From CAZSRL01 sp964609615 (GTDB taxonomy: Bacteria; Bacillota_I; Bacilli_A; RF39; UBA660), in assembly GCA_964609615.1 (NCBI GenBank), contig CAZSRL010000013.1, positions 1 to 24,805 of the forward strand: a DNA stretch of 24,805 nt. Reading direction: 5' to 3'. Numbering within the stretch: the stretch's first letter is position 1; every line of letters begins with the position of its first letter. Of this stretch, positions 12,402-21,211 are shown piece by piece. Under the pieces are notes generated by a model that searched no databases, had not been told where the DNA came from, and was given only the letters and a program-made list of their open reading frames with translations. The position numbers and the translations under genes are program-made.

Positions 12402-14407
12402 GTTGGACAGATATTTTTGTCTTTTTTCTCAACTAATAAGTTATTACATTTTGGACATTTTTCTCCTGTTGGTTTGTCCCAAAAAGCATTTTTACATTTA
12501 GGATAATTATTACACCCATAAAATATTTTCCCTTTTCTAGTTTTCTTTTCTACTATTTTTCCATCACATAAGTTACAGTCACACACTTCTACTACCTTCA
12601 CTTCATCCTTTTTTATGTATTTACATTCAGGATATCCACTACAAGCAGTAAATTCTCCAAATTTACCATTTCTAATTATTAATTCTTTACCACATTTTGG
12701 ACACATTTCCCCTGTTGTTTTAGGTGCTTCTTTTTCCATATTATCATTAGCGTCGTTTACTAATGGATCAAATTTTTTATAAAAAGAATCAAGAAGTTCA
12801 TACCAAACAATTTCTCCTAGTGCTACATCATCTAAATCTTTTTCCATTTGTGCTGTATATTTAACATTTATTAAATCTTTAAAATATTCTTGAAGTCTAT
12901 CAGTTGTTTTAATAGCAACTTCTGTTGGAACAAATCTCTTATTTAATATTTCAATGTATTTACGTAATTTTAATACATCAATTATTTTAGTATAAGTACT
13001 TGGTCTACCAATTCCAAGATGTTCTAGTTCTTTTATTAAACTTGCTTCAGTAAATCTTGCTGGTGGTTCAGTAAAATGTTCTGTTCCCTCTATTTTATTA
13101 CTTACTATTACATTTGATTTATAACTATTAAAGTCAGGTAAAACTTTATTTTCTATATCACTATAATCTTTATATATTTCTAAATACCCTAAAAAAGTAT
13201 AAACACTACCAGTAGTTTTAAATTCATAATCTCCATTTAATAAAGTGACCGCTGTTGCATTTATTTTAGCAGGAGCCATTAAAGAAGCAAGTGCTCTATA
13301 ATATATAAATTTATATAATTTATATTCATCAGGAGATAAATATTTTTTTATTTTATCAGGATGTTTATTAATATCAGTTGGTCTTATTGCTTCATGAGCA
13401 TCTTGTACATTATCTTTATTTTTACTCTTTTTTACAAAACCTATATATTCTTTTCCATAATTTTTAGATATATAATCTTTTGTTTCAGTTATAAAAGCAT
13501 CACTTAGTCTAGTAGAATCACTTCTCATATATGTTATTAAACCTGTATATCCATCATCAACTTCAATACCTTCATATAACTTTTGAGCAATTTTCATTGT
13601 CTTAGAAGCGCTAAATCCAAGTCTATTAGATGATGCTTGAGTTAAAGTGCTTGTATAAAATGGAAGTGGGCTGTTTTTAGCTTTTTCTTTTTCTTCTATT
13701 TTATCTAAAGTAAAAGCATTACTTAAAGTATCAAGTATTTCATTTTTTTCAACTTCACTCTTTATTTCAATCTTTTTACCTTTATATTTTTCAAGGTATG
13801 CTTCAAAATCTTTAAAATATGCTTCTATTGTAAAATATTGTTCAGGATTAAAAGCTTCTATTTCCCTTTCTCTATCAACAATAAGTTTTAATGCTACACT
13901 TTGAACTCTACCTGCTGACTTACCTCCAGTTTTCTTTTGCATTAATTTACTAAGTCTAAATCCAATTATTCTATCTAATATTCTTCTAGTTTCTTGAGAA
14001 TGAACTAAATTATCATCTATTTTTTTTGGATGTTTAAATGCTTCATTAATAGCTTTTTCAGTTATTTCATTAAAAACTACTCTAGAATAATCATCTTCTT
14101 TAAGCCCCATCGCATCAAAAAGATGCCAACTTATTGCCTCTCCCTCACGATCTGGGTCAGTTGCTAAAATAACTTCATCACTATTTTTAGCTTCTTTTTT
14201 AAGCTCATCTATTACTTTCTTTTTACCTTTTACTACAGTATAGTTAGGCGCAAATTTATTATCTATATCAACACCAAAACCATATTTACCTGTTGTTGCT
14301 AAATCTCTAATATGTCCTTTACTAGAAAGAACTTTATAATTACTTCCTAAATATTTTTCTATTGTTTTACACTTACTAGGTGATTCCACTATTACAAGTT
14401 TACTCAC
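12386..14407 (-). CDS. topA: DNA topoisomerase I (type IA)
   Basis: The protein has 673 residues and relaxes negatively supercoiled DNA by transient single-strand cleavage. The TOPRIM domain opens with KLVIVESPSKCKTIEKYLG and contains ATDPDREGEAISWH. The active-site segment GLITYMRSDSTRLS gives Tyr293 as the expected nucleophile. QSVALKLIVDREREIEAF and RFTEASLIKELEHLGIGRPSTY are further family motifs. The C terminus has three zinc-ribbon modules (CPKCGKELI...CSGYPEC, CDCNLC...CNNYPKC, CPKCNN...CPTC), the last one short. The start codon is GTG at 14407, supported by AAGGAGGAG seven bases upstream. It has its own strong promoter and follows rnhB, as in many Bacillota. dprA, often between them, is absent here. 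Confidence 0.97.
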   Translation of the reverse strand: MSKLVIVESPSKCKTIEKYLGSNYKVLSSKGHIRDLATTGKYGFGVDIDNKFAPNYTVVKGKKKVIDELKKEAKNSDEVILATDPDREGEAISWHLFDAMGLKEDDYSRVVFNEITEKAINEAFKHPKKIDDNLVHSQETRRILDRIIGFRLSKLMQKKTGGKSAGRVQSVALKLIVDREREIEAFNPEQYFTIEAYFKDFEAYLEKYKGKKIEIKSEVEKNEILDTLSNAFTLDKIEEKEKAKNSPLPFYTSTLTQASSNRLGFSASKTMKIAQKLYEGIEVDDGYTGLITYMRSDSTRLSDAFITETKDYISKNYGKEYIGFVKKSKNKDNVQDAHEAIRPTDINKHPDKIKKYLSPDEYKLYKFIYYRALASLMAPAKINATAVTLLNGDYEFKTTGSVYTFLGYLEIYKDYSDIENKVLPDFNSYKSNVIVSNKIEGTEHFTEPPARFTEASLIKELEHLGIGRPSTYTKIIDVLKLRKYIEILNKRFVPTEVAIKTTDRLQEYFKDLINVKYTAQMEKDLDDVALGEIVWYELLDSFYKKFDPLVNDANDNMEKEAPKTTGEMCPKCGKELIIRNGKFGEFTACSGYPECKYIKKDEVKVVEVCDCNLCDGKIVEKKTRKGKIFYGCNNYPKCKNAFWDKPTGEKCPKCNNLLVEKKDKNICPTCDKK

Positions 14408-14429
14408 TTTATCTCCTCCTTAATTAATC

Positions 14430-14458
14430 TTTATATAACATATTAATTCATTTGTCAA
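14430..14458 (-). promoter_or_regulatory. Sigma-A promoter of topA
   Basis: A perfect TTGACA (14458-14453) and TATAAA (14435-14430) are separated by 17 bases, about 16 bases upstream of the expected start of transcription and about 23 bases upstream of the GTG codon. It is the best -35 element in the window. Confidence 0.8.
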
Positions 14459-14510
14459 ATTATTAATAATATGTTTTACAAAATTTTCATAAACAAAAAT
14501 CTATTTTTTA

Positions 14511-14563
14511 ATAAAGAAAGAAAAACTTTTATACCAATTCACTAACTGGTTTAAAAGTTTTTC
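14511..14563 (-). terminator. Terminator overlapping the rnhB 3' end
   Basis: The 12-bp stem GAAAAACTTTTA/TAAAAGTTTTTC (14563-14520), with an additional inner ACCA/TGGT pairing, is followed by TTTCTTTAT on the minus strand. The 5' arm is within the coding sequence. It insulates rnhB from topA, which has its own promoter. Confidence 0.75.
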
Positions 14564-15119
14564 TATGTTCTTTTAATACTCCATATTTTTTAATAGCATC
14601 AATATGTTTTTTAGTACCATATCCTTTGTTTGTATCAAAACCATATTCAGTATGTTTTTTACTATCTATTATTAATTTTCTATCTCTATTTACTTTAGCA
14701 ATTATACTAGCACAAGCTATTGAAAAACTTTTAGAATCTCCCTTAATAATACTAGTTGATGGTAAATCAATATCTAAAACAACAGCATCTATTAAAACAT
14801 GCTCTACATTATCTAATTTAGAAATTGCTAAAATCATTGCTTTTTTACTTGCTTCTAAAATATTTATTTCATCAATTTCTTTAGCGCTTATTTCACCAAT
14901 ACCATAACAAACACAATTATTCAGTATTTCATCATATAGACTTTCACGTTTTTTTTCACTTAGTTTTTTACTATCATTTACTTCACTATTAAAGTATCCT
15001 TTTTTCATTACAATAGCGCAAGCTACAACCGGTCCATATAAAGGTCCCCTACCAACCTCATCAACTCCACAAATATATTTGATTCCATCTTTATATAAAT
15101 TATTCTCATATTCTAACAT
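14529..15119 (-). CDS. rnhB: Ribonuclease HII
   Basis: The protein has 196 residues and cleaves the RNA strand of RNA-DNA hybrids, including single ribonucleotides in DNA. The catalytic signature GVDEVGRGPLYGPVV carries Asp20 and Glu21. Asp111 in VLIDAVVLD and Asp146 in AKVNRDR complete the DEDD set. NDSKKLSEKKRE and YGFDTNKGYGTKKHIDAI are typical of the family, and the end HRKTFKPV matches the conserved C terminus. Compared with Bacillus subtilis RnhB (about 255 residues) it lacks the N-terminal extension, which is common in compact versions. The start ATG has GAGGTAAT upstream. A TTGGTG-17-TAAAGT promoter-like sequence lies in the preceding gap and overlaps the DUF2207 terminator. Confidence 0.95.
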   Translation of the reverse strand: MLEYENNLYKDGIKYICGVDEVGRGPLYGPVVACAIVMKKGYFNSEVNDSKKLSEKKRESLYDEILNNCVCYGIGEISAKEIDEINILEASKKAMILAISKLDNVEHVLIDAVVLDIDLPSTSIIKGDSKSFSIACASIIAKVNRDRKLIIDSKKHTEYGFDTNKGYGTKKHIDAIKKYGVLKEHRKTFKPVSELV

Positions 15120-15148
15120 ATTATTACCTCTTTTTTACTTTAACACAA

Positions 15149-15179
15149 AAAATTAAAAACACCAAATTTTTGGTGTTTT
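15149..15179 (-). terminator. Terminator of the lemA-DUF2207 operon
   Basis: The perfect 11-bp stem AAAACACCAAA/TTTGGTGTTTT (15179-15156) with a 2-nt loop is followed by TAATTTTTT on the minus strand. It starts 8 bases after the stop codon at 15187. Confidence 0.85.
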
Positions 15180-15186
15180 ATTTTTA

Positions 15187-17100
15187 TTAGAAGCCACCGC
15201 CTCCGCCGCCTCCGCCGCCGAAGCCGCCTCCACCAGAGAATCCTCCACCAGCACCTGAGCCAGATGAAAGCTGTGTTTGAGACATTTGAGCAGCTGAGAT
15301 AGATCCAACAACCGAGTCATTAAAGCTATTTAAGAAACCTGTATATCCAATATAGTATGGGAAAAATAAATTTCCAGTTGCATAATCATAGTTCGGATGC
15401 ATTTCTTCAAACTTAGTTTTCATTACTTTTCCAACTTTATCCGCTATACCAAATACAGCAGCGTATACAAGTAATTTTTCCCATAGTTTAACTTCTGGGA
15501 TTTTTTTTTCATCTAATCTTCCAAAATCCTCTAAGAAATTTTTATATGCTTTCCATTTAACATAGTCTTCATTACCTTTTACAGTTCTTTTCTTTATAGA
15601 TGCTAAATAAAATATAAATATTACCATAAATGGAATTGACAAGTATAACCATGCTGAGTTTATTTTAAATATATAATTTAATATAACTAAAATTATTCCA
15701 AAAACAACATATACTCCTCCAATAAATTTATAAACATTATTATCTTGATAAAAATCTTGCGCTATTGAATCAGTTTCTACTTCATCTTTCCACTCAGTAT
15801 AGCTTTCATAGAAAAGATTTTTATTACTTGATGTTGTTTTAGATTTTTTTCTCATTTCATCAGAATCAAATGTTTTACCATCTCCAATAAAATTAAATAG
15901 AAAATCAATAAGTTTTTCTTCTGAAGAAGATATTTTATCTTTATTTAATAATGTAAAAGTATAATTATTTTTCCCTTTAGTAGCTTTTTCTACTTTTATA
16001 TTTTTCTTATTTATTAAATTTAACATAGAAGCACTTAACGCTTTACCAGTTATTTTTTTATCCATTAAATATTCTACATCTTCTGGAGCATAAGTATCTA
16101 TAATTGTTCTGTTATATTTACCTACAAAAGCACTTTTATATTCTTTATCATATTTTATATAAAAGTAAATTATTAATACAATTATTCCAATAATATAAAG
16201 CACTCCTAAAACCATTGCAATAAACATTAAAGTTCTAGCAACTTCTCTTTGGTGATTAGCGTCATTCGCTCTTTTTGTTTCTACTTTTAATATTGTAGGT
16301 AACGCTTCCATATCAGAAGTTTTACTTTTATTAATACATATTGGGAACAAATCATTATTGTAAGTCATTCTCATATCTACTGGTGTATATTTTGGTAAAT
16401 CAGTAGTTTTTAATACAGCTCCAGTATTATCTTTAGTTTTATATATTGTTCCATTAAGTGGTCCATGAGCCCATATTTTATAATTTTTATCTGCTTCTGG
16501 TAAAAATACTCTTATTTCTAAGTTTTCAATATTATCAACATATTCATCACCTATAAAATTATAGTAAAGTTCCGCTACATCTTTATGCTTAACAGAAATA
16601 TTTGGTATAGTATATTCTAAATAAAAAGCAGTTACATCACTATATGTATAATTATACATTCTAATATCTTCTCCAGAAGCATCTTTATTTAATATTTTAT
16701 ATTTATTTTTATCTCCATTTTTTGGAGAAATTGCTTCATCAAAATATTTTACTTTAGAAAATAAATCATCAAATTTTGGATTATCTCCAACATTTATTTT
16801 ACCAACTTTTAATTTAGTAACTTCTGTACCATTATAAATACTACTACCATAAAAATCTTTTTCTTTTCCAGTAAATTCTCTAATAGAAGTATTTTGCCAC
16901 TTTAATTTTCTTTCATATCCGTTAAAATCTCCATCTAATACTATCAATTCTTTAACATTCAAAGCACCTGCTATATCAACATCTGCTTGTATATAATAAT
17001 TTGTTACATCATAATCTACATCTTCACTGTCAAGTGCTTTTACATTTGTTAGTGGTATAAAAAATAATGATAATATTATTAAATATAATATTTTTTTCAT
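15187..17100 (-). CDS. DUF2207 (YciQ-like) membrane protein with poly-glycine tail
   Basis: The protein has 637 residues. An N-terminal signal peptide (about 1-22, ending near NVKA) is followed by an exterior beta-rich domain to about residue 280 with YTIPNISVKHKDVAELYYNF, typical of DUF2207. A membrane segment lies at about 287-313 (FIAMVLGVLYIIGIIVLIIY). A cytoplasmic domain follows with YAPEDVEYLMDKKITGKALSA, a winged-helix-like part. Two more membrane segments lie near 460-480 and 487-505, then the C-terminal region. The protein ends in SGGGGFGGGGGGGGGF, a hallmark of this family. The family function is unknown. It is usually next to lemA, as here (40 bases downstream). The glycine tail is coded by GGC/GGA/GGT in a GC-rich patch that stands out in this AT-rich window. 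Translation starts at ATG with AGGAGG. Confidence 0.88.
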   Translation of the reverse strand: MKKILYLIILSLFFIPLTNVKALDSEDVDYDVTNYYIQADVDIAGALNVKELIVLDGDFNGYERKLKWQNTSIREFTGKEKDFYGSSIYNGTEVTKLKVGKINVGDNPKFDDLFSKVKYFDEAISPKNGDKNKYKILNKDASGEDIRMYNYTYSDVTAFYLEYTIPNISVKHKDVAELYYNFIGDEYVDNIENLEIRVFLPEADKNYKIWAHGPLNGTIYKTKDNTGAVLKTTDLPKYTPVDMRMTYNNDLFPICINKSKTSDMEALPTILKVETKRANDANHQREVARTLMFIAMVLGVLYIIGIIVLIIYFYIKYDKEYKSAFVGKYNRTIIDTYAPEDVEYLMDKKITGKALSASMLNLINKKNIKVEKATKGKNNYTFTLLNKDKISSSEEKLIDFLFNFIGDGKTFDSDEMRKKSKTTSSNKNLFYESYTEWKDEVETDSIAQDFYQDNNVYKFIGGVYVVFGIILVILNYIFKINSAWLYLSIPFMVIFIFYLASIKKRTVKGNEDYVKWKAYKNFLEDFGRLDEKKIPEVKLWEKLLVYAAVFGIADKVGKVMKTKFEEMHPNYDYATGNLFFPYYIGYTGFLNSFNDSVVGSISAAQMSQTQLSSGSGAGGGFSGGGGFGGGGGGGGGF

Positions 17101-17111
17101 ATTTTCCTCCT

Positions 17112-17135
17112 AAAAAAGACTTACTAATGTAAGTC
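17112..17135 (-). terminator. Attenuator-like terminator between lemA and the DUF2207 gene
   Basis: GACTTAC (17135-17129), loop ATTA, GTAAGTC (17124-17118), then six T. It lies inside the 40-base gap of the two genes and just before the AGGAGG of the downstream gene. Partial read-through would give more LemA than DUF2207 protein. Confidence 0.75.
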
Positions 17136-17140
17136 ATTTG

Positions 17141-17695
17141 TTAAAACTTAACGTTTGGTGTTTCTTTATCTTTTTCGTTTGCTTCAAAAAACGCTTCTTT
17201 AGTAAACTTAAACATAGATGCTATTATATTACTAGGAAACATTTCAACCTTATTATTAAATGTTAAAACAGTATCATTATATAATTGTCTATCCATTGCA
17301 ATTTTATCTTCAGTTTCTTTTAAATCAGCTTGAAGTGATAAAAAGTTTTGATTAGCCTTTAAGTCAGGATAAGCTTCTGATAAAGCAAATAATTTATTAA
17401 GAGTTCCTTCAAGAGCATTACTAGCTTTCATTTCAGCTTCAGGTGTTGATGCTGCATTAAAATCATTTCTTGCCTTAATAACATCATCTAAAGTACTTTT
17501 TTCATGTTTAGCATAACCTTTAACAGTTTCAACTAAATTAGGAATTAAATCTGCCCTTCTTTTTAATTGTACATCAATTTGAGCCCATTGATCTTTAACT
17601 CTATTTCTAAGACCAACAAGACCATTATATGCAGCAACTACCAAGATTAATAACAATACAACAACAGCAATTACCACAATCAAAATTATATTCAT
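17141..17695 (-). CDS. lemA: LemA family protein
   Basis: The protein has 184 residues. There is an N-terminal membrane segment at about 3-22 (IILIVVIAVVVLLLILVVAA), then the LemA signature YNGLVGLRNRVKDQWAQIDV, LKRRADLIPNLVETVKGYAKHE and a long helical bundle (KARNDFNAA, then LFALSEAYPDLKANQNFLSLQ). It ends in a short polar tail. The role of the family is not settled. The LemA fold is a helical bundle anchored in the membrane, and its gene often pairs with DUF2207, M48 peptidase or TPM-domain genes. The start ATG has AGGAGGT seven bases upstream. A -10 TATAAT (17726-17721) lies upstream. Length and order of elements are normal. Confidence 0.93.
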   Translation of the reverse strand: MNIILIVVIAVVVLLLILVVAAYNGLVGLRNRVKDQWAQIDVQLKRRADLIPNLVETVKGYAKHEKSTLDDVIKARNDFNAASTPEAEMKASNALEGTLNKLFALSEAYPDLKANQNFLSLQADLKETEDKIAMDRQLYNDTVLTFNNKVEMFPSNIIASMFKFTKEAFFEANEKDKETPNVKF

Positions 17696-17720
17696 AAATA
17701 TACCTCCTCTTTCTATAATA

Positions 17721-17749
17721 ATTATATAACATAATTTATAAATTATAAA
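17721..17749 (-). promoter_or_regulatory. Possible sigma-A promoter of lemA
   Basis: TTTATA (17749-17744) and TATAAT (17726-17721) are separated by 17 bases. The -10 element is perfect and the -35 weak. The ~90-base region between pheT and this site holds only AT-rich sequence and the pheT hairpin. Confidence 0.45.
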
Positions 17750-17792
17750 GACTTATTTTATATTTTAAATTATTAAAAAATATTTAAGTGTA

Positions 17793-17828
17793 AAGAAATA
17801 AGTAATTAATAATAATTACTTATTTCTT
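17793..17828 (-). terminator. Long stem-loop at the end of pheT
   Basis: A perfect 15-bp stem AAGAAATAAGTAATT/AATTACTTATTTCTT has a 6-nt loop and overlaps the pheT stop codon. The T-rich tract after it is interrupted (TACACTTAAATATTTTTT), so termination may be partial. Confidence 0.6.
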
Positions 17829-20176
17829 AGTGTTGCATTAAATTTTTTTATTACAGCGTCTATTATTCTATTAAATACATTATTTATTTCTTCATCTGTT
17901 AGAGTTTTATTTTTATCTTCAAATGTAAGGGTAAAACCTATACTTCTTTCATTTTCTTTTTCATATACATCAAATACATCTATATTTTCTAATATTTTAT
18001 TTCCATTTTTATTTATTTCTTTTATTATATTACTTACATTAATATCTTTTTTAAAATAAAATGCTACATCTCTTTTAACACTAGGATATTTACTAGGTTC
18101 AGTGTATTTTAATTTTGATGTTTTTTTATTAAATAACATATCTAAATTAATTTCACAAACAAATATATCTTTACTATTTATACTAGGATGTATTTTACCA
18201 ATATAACCTACTATTTCATTATCAACATTAATTACAGCACTCATTCCAGGGTGTAAAAATTTTGGTAAATCTTGATCACTAAATCTAAATCTTTTATCTA
18301 GGCCTAAATAAGAAAGTAAGTTCTCTATTATTCCCTTTATTAAATAAAAATCTGTTTTTATTATTTTACTTTCCCAAGTATTTTCTATATAATTACCACT
18401 CATTAATATAGTTAAATAAGTATTTTCTATATATTCTTTTTCTTTTTTATAATATATATTACTTATTTCATATATATTTATATCTTTTGTATTTCTTTTT
18501 GTATTATAATCAAATACTTCAAGTAAATTAGATATTAAACTTACTCTTAAATGAGTTCTATCTAAACTTATAGGATTAGGTAGTTTTATAATATCTTTAT
18601 TAAAATAATTATATTTATTTATATCTTTTTCATTATTTAATGTATAAGTTCTACATTCATTAAGTCCAGAATTTCTAATAAACTTAGAAATGTCTTTTCT
18701 AAATAGTGTTTTAGGTTCATATGAACCCATTTTAATATAACCCATAGGTTTAACCGGTTTTAAATTATGAAAACCATATAACCTTCCTACTTCTTCTATT
18801 AAAGCTTCTGGAAAAGAAACATCTCTTCTTCTATTAGGTACAAATACTTTAAAAACATTATCTTTTACTTCATATTTAAAATCTAATCTTTTAATATAAT
18901 TTTCTACTTCTTTTAATGTAAGAGAAGTACCTAACACACTATTTATTTTTTCTAAAGAACACTTTACAGTACTTTGTTCATTTTTTATTTTATCTTCTTC
19001 TACATAACAATCAGTTACTTCTGCATCCGCATATTTTTCAAGCAAATAACATGCTCTATTAAGTGCTTCTTTAGTATAGTCAGGATTAAGTCCTCTTTCA
19101 TAACGTTGAGCTGCTTCACTTCTTAAATCTAGTTTTAAACTTGTTTTTCTTATTGATAATGGTTCAAAAATAGCACTTTCAACAAAAATATTCTTCGTAT
19201 CATCTTCAACTTCACTTATTTTACATCCCATAACACCAGCGATCGCTACTACATCTTTACCATTTGTTATTACAATATCTTCTTTATTAAGAATTCTTTT
19301 TTCATTATCAAGAGTAATAACTTCTTCATTTTCTTTAGCATCTCTTACTAAAATATTATTATTTAGTTTATCAGCATCAAAGAAATGAAGAGGAGAACCA
19401 TATTCAAGCATAACATAATTACTTATATCAACTACATTATTAATTGGTCTCATTCCACTTGCGATTATTCTATTTTTTATAAATGATGGGGATTGACCTA
19501 TTTTAATATTTTTAACAAGTCTACCCAAGTATTTCATACATTTATCTGTCTTTACTTCTAAATTAAATTTATCACTACATTTATTTTCTTTATAAGTTGT
19601 ATATGGTAATTTAATTTTTTTATCTAATACAGTACATACTTCATAAGCAAATCCTAAATAATTTGTACAATCTACTTTTCTATCACCTTTAATATCTATT
19701 TCATATATAGTATCATCTAAACCTAAATATTTAATTGGATCTTCTCCAATAGGAGCATCTTCATCCATTACATATATATGATCCATATTATCTTGTGGAA
19801 GTCCAAGTTCATATAAAGCACAAATCATTCCATTACTTTCTACTCCACGAAGCATACTTTTTTTAATTTCAATTCCACCAGGAAGTGTTGCGCCTACTGG
19901 TGAAACAATAACTTTTTGCCCAGCATCAACATTAGATGCTCCACATACTATTTGTAATACTTCACTACCAATATCAACAGTACATAAATTTAAATGATCA
20001 CTATTAGGATGATCTTCTCTTGTTTTAACATATCCAATTACTAAGTTAGTTGCTTTTACTGATGTATCAACAATAGGAATATTTACCCCGGAAAGAGATA
20101 TTTCTTTAGCAAGTTCATTTAAATCTTGATCTTTTAAATCTACATAATCTTTTACCCAATTAGTACTTAATCTCAT
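17816..20176 (-). CDS. pheT: Phenylalanyl-tRNA synthetase beta subunit
   Basis: The protein has 786 residues and forms the alpha2-beta2 enzyme that charges tRNA-Phe. The N-terminal EMAP-like tRNA-binding fold covers about residues 40-150 (HPNSDHLNLCTVDIG, VCGASNV). The B3/B4 editing region holds MRPINNVVDISNYVMLEYG and LRSEAAQRYERGLNP. The B5 region is near 400-470. NRRRDVSFPEALIEEVGRLYG marks the middle of the catalytic-like part. The ferredoxin-fold anticodon-binding domain closes the protein from about residue 695 (YPSVKRDVAFYF, ending in DAVIKKFNATLR). The start overlaps the end of pheS (TAA-ATG), with GGGAGGTAA in the last pheS codons, so expression is coupled. Length is normal (about 800). 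Confidence 0.97.
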   Translation of the reverse strand: MRLSTNWVKDYVDLKDQDLNELAKEISLSGVNIPIVDTSVKATNLVIGYVKTREDHPNSDHLNLCTVDIGSEVLQIVCGASNVDAGQKVIVSPVGATLPGGIEIKKSMLRGVESNGMICALYELGLPQDNMDHIYVMDEDAPIGEDPIKYLGLDDTIYEIDIKGDRKVDCTNYLGFAYEVCTVLDKKIKLPYTTYKENKCSDKFNLEVKTDKCMKYLGRLVKNIKIGQSPSFIKNRIIASGMRPINNVVDISNYVMLEYGSPLHFFDADKLNNNILVRDAKENEEVITLDNEKRILNKEDIVITNGKDVVAIAGVMGCKISEVEDDTKNIFVESAIFEPLSIRKTSLKLDLRSEAAQRYERGLNPDYTKEALNRACYLLEKYADAEVTDCYVEEDKIKNEQSTVKCSLEKINSVLGTSLTLKEVENYIKRLDFKYEVKDNVFKVFVPNRRRDVSFPEALIEEVGRLYGFHNLKPVKPMGYIKMGSYEPKTLFRKDISKFIRNSGLNECRTYTLNNEKDINKYNYFNKDIIKLPNPISLDRTHLRVSLISNLLEVFDYNTKRNTKDINIYEISNIYYKKEKEYIENTYLTILMSGNYIENTWESKIIKTDFYLIKGIIENLLSYLGLDKRFRFSDQDLPKFLHPGMSAVINVDNEIVGYIGKIHPSINSKDIFVCEINLDMLFNKKTSKLKYTEPSKYPSVKRDVAFYFKKDINVSNIIKEINKNGNKILENIDVFDVYEKENERSIGFTLTFEDKNKTLTDEEINNVFNRIIDAVIKKFNATLRNK

Positions 20177-21211
20177 TTAAATTACCTCCCTTTTATTAAA
20201 TTCTTTTAATACTCTTAAATCATTTGTGTAAAATAATCTAACATCATCTATTCCATATTTAATCATTGCGATTCTTTCTATACCAAAACCAAACGCAAAT
20301 CCATTCCATACTTCAGTATCATAACCACAATTATTAAGCACATTAGGATGTACCATACCAGCTCCTCCAATAGTAATCCAACCTATATTTTTACATAAAG
20401 GACAACCTTTACCATGGCATTTAAAGCATTCTATATCATATTCTACACTTGGTTCAGTAAATGGATAACCACTTGGTCTAAACCTTGTATTTACACTTCC
20501 AAATAGTTTTTCACTCATCATATCAAGAACACCTTTTAAATTTGATAATGAAACATTTTTACCAACTAATAAACTTTCCATTTGCGTAAAATTATGAGAA
20601 TGTTGAGCATCATCAGTATCTCTTCTATATGCTTTACCAGGACATACTATTCTAATATAATCTTTTTCTTTATTATTAATCATAGTTCTAGCTTGAACAG
20701 GAGATGTATGAGTTCTAAGTAAATACTCACTATCAATATAAAAACTATCTTGTTCATCTCTTGCTGGGTGACCAATAGGTAAATTAAGTAGTTCGAAATT
20801 ATATAAATCTTTTTCTACCTCAGGTCCTTCAACCACATCAAAACCTAAAGATATATATATACTTTCTAATTGCTCAATAATCTTTTCTATAATATGAGCA
20901 GATCCACAATTAATTTTTGTACTAGGTAAAGTTATATCAATACGTTCGTTTTCTAGTTTTTGGTTTAGTTCTTCTGTTTTAAACTTTTCTTTAGTTTCTT
21001 CTAAAATATTATTAATTTTAGTTTTACTATCATTTAATACTTTTCCAAACTCCTTTTTTTCTTCAACATTAAGTTCTTTCATTTTAGAAGCAAACTCATT
21101 CATAATTCCTTTTTTACCTAAGTATTCTACTTTTAATTCATCTATTTTTTTTAAACTATCTATTTTAATAGATTCAAATTCTTTTATTTTTTCTTCTAAT
21201 ATTTTTTTCAT
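20177..21211 (-). CDS. pheS: Phenylalanyl-tRNA synthetase alpha subunit
   Basis: The protein has 344 residues. The N-terminal coiled coil (about 1-85) includes LKVEYLGKKGIMNEF. The catalytic class II core has HPARDEQDSFYI, LRTHTSPVQARTM, motif 2 YRRDTDDAQHSHNFTQMESL and motif 3 GFAFGFGIERIAMIKYGIDD. A four-cysteine segment CFKCHGKGCPLCKNIGW near residue 260 looks like a small zinc site, seen in many bacterial PheS. The start ATG has AAAAAGGAGG five bases upstream. That ribosome binding site is complementary to the 3' strand of the T-box antiterminator (see T-box). pheT follows directly. Confidence 0.97.
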   Translation of the reverse strand: MKKILEEKIKEFESIKIDSLKKIDELKVEYLGKKGIMNEFASKMKELNVEEKKEFGKVLNDSKTKINNILEETKEKFKTEELNQKLENERIDITLPSTKINCGSAHIIEKIIEQLESIYISLGFDVVEGPEVEKDLYNFELLNLPIGHPARDEQDSFYIDSEYLLRTHTSPVQARTMINNKEKDYIRIVCPGKAYRRDTDDAQHSHNFTQMESLLVGKNVSLSNLKGVLDMMSEKLFGSVNTRFRPSGYPFTEPSVEYDIECFKCHGKGCPLCKNIGWITIGGAGMVHPNVLNNCGYDTEVWNGFAFGFGIERIAMIKYGIDDVRLFYTNDLRVLKEFNKREVI

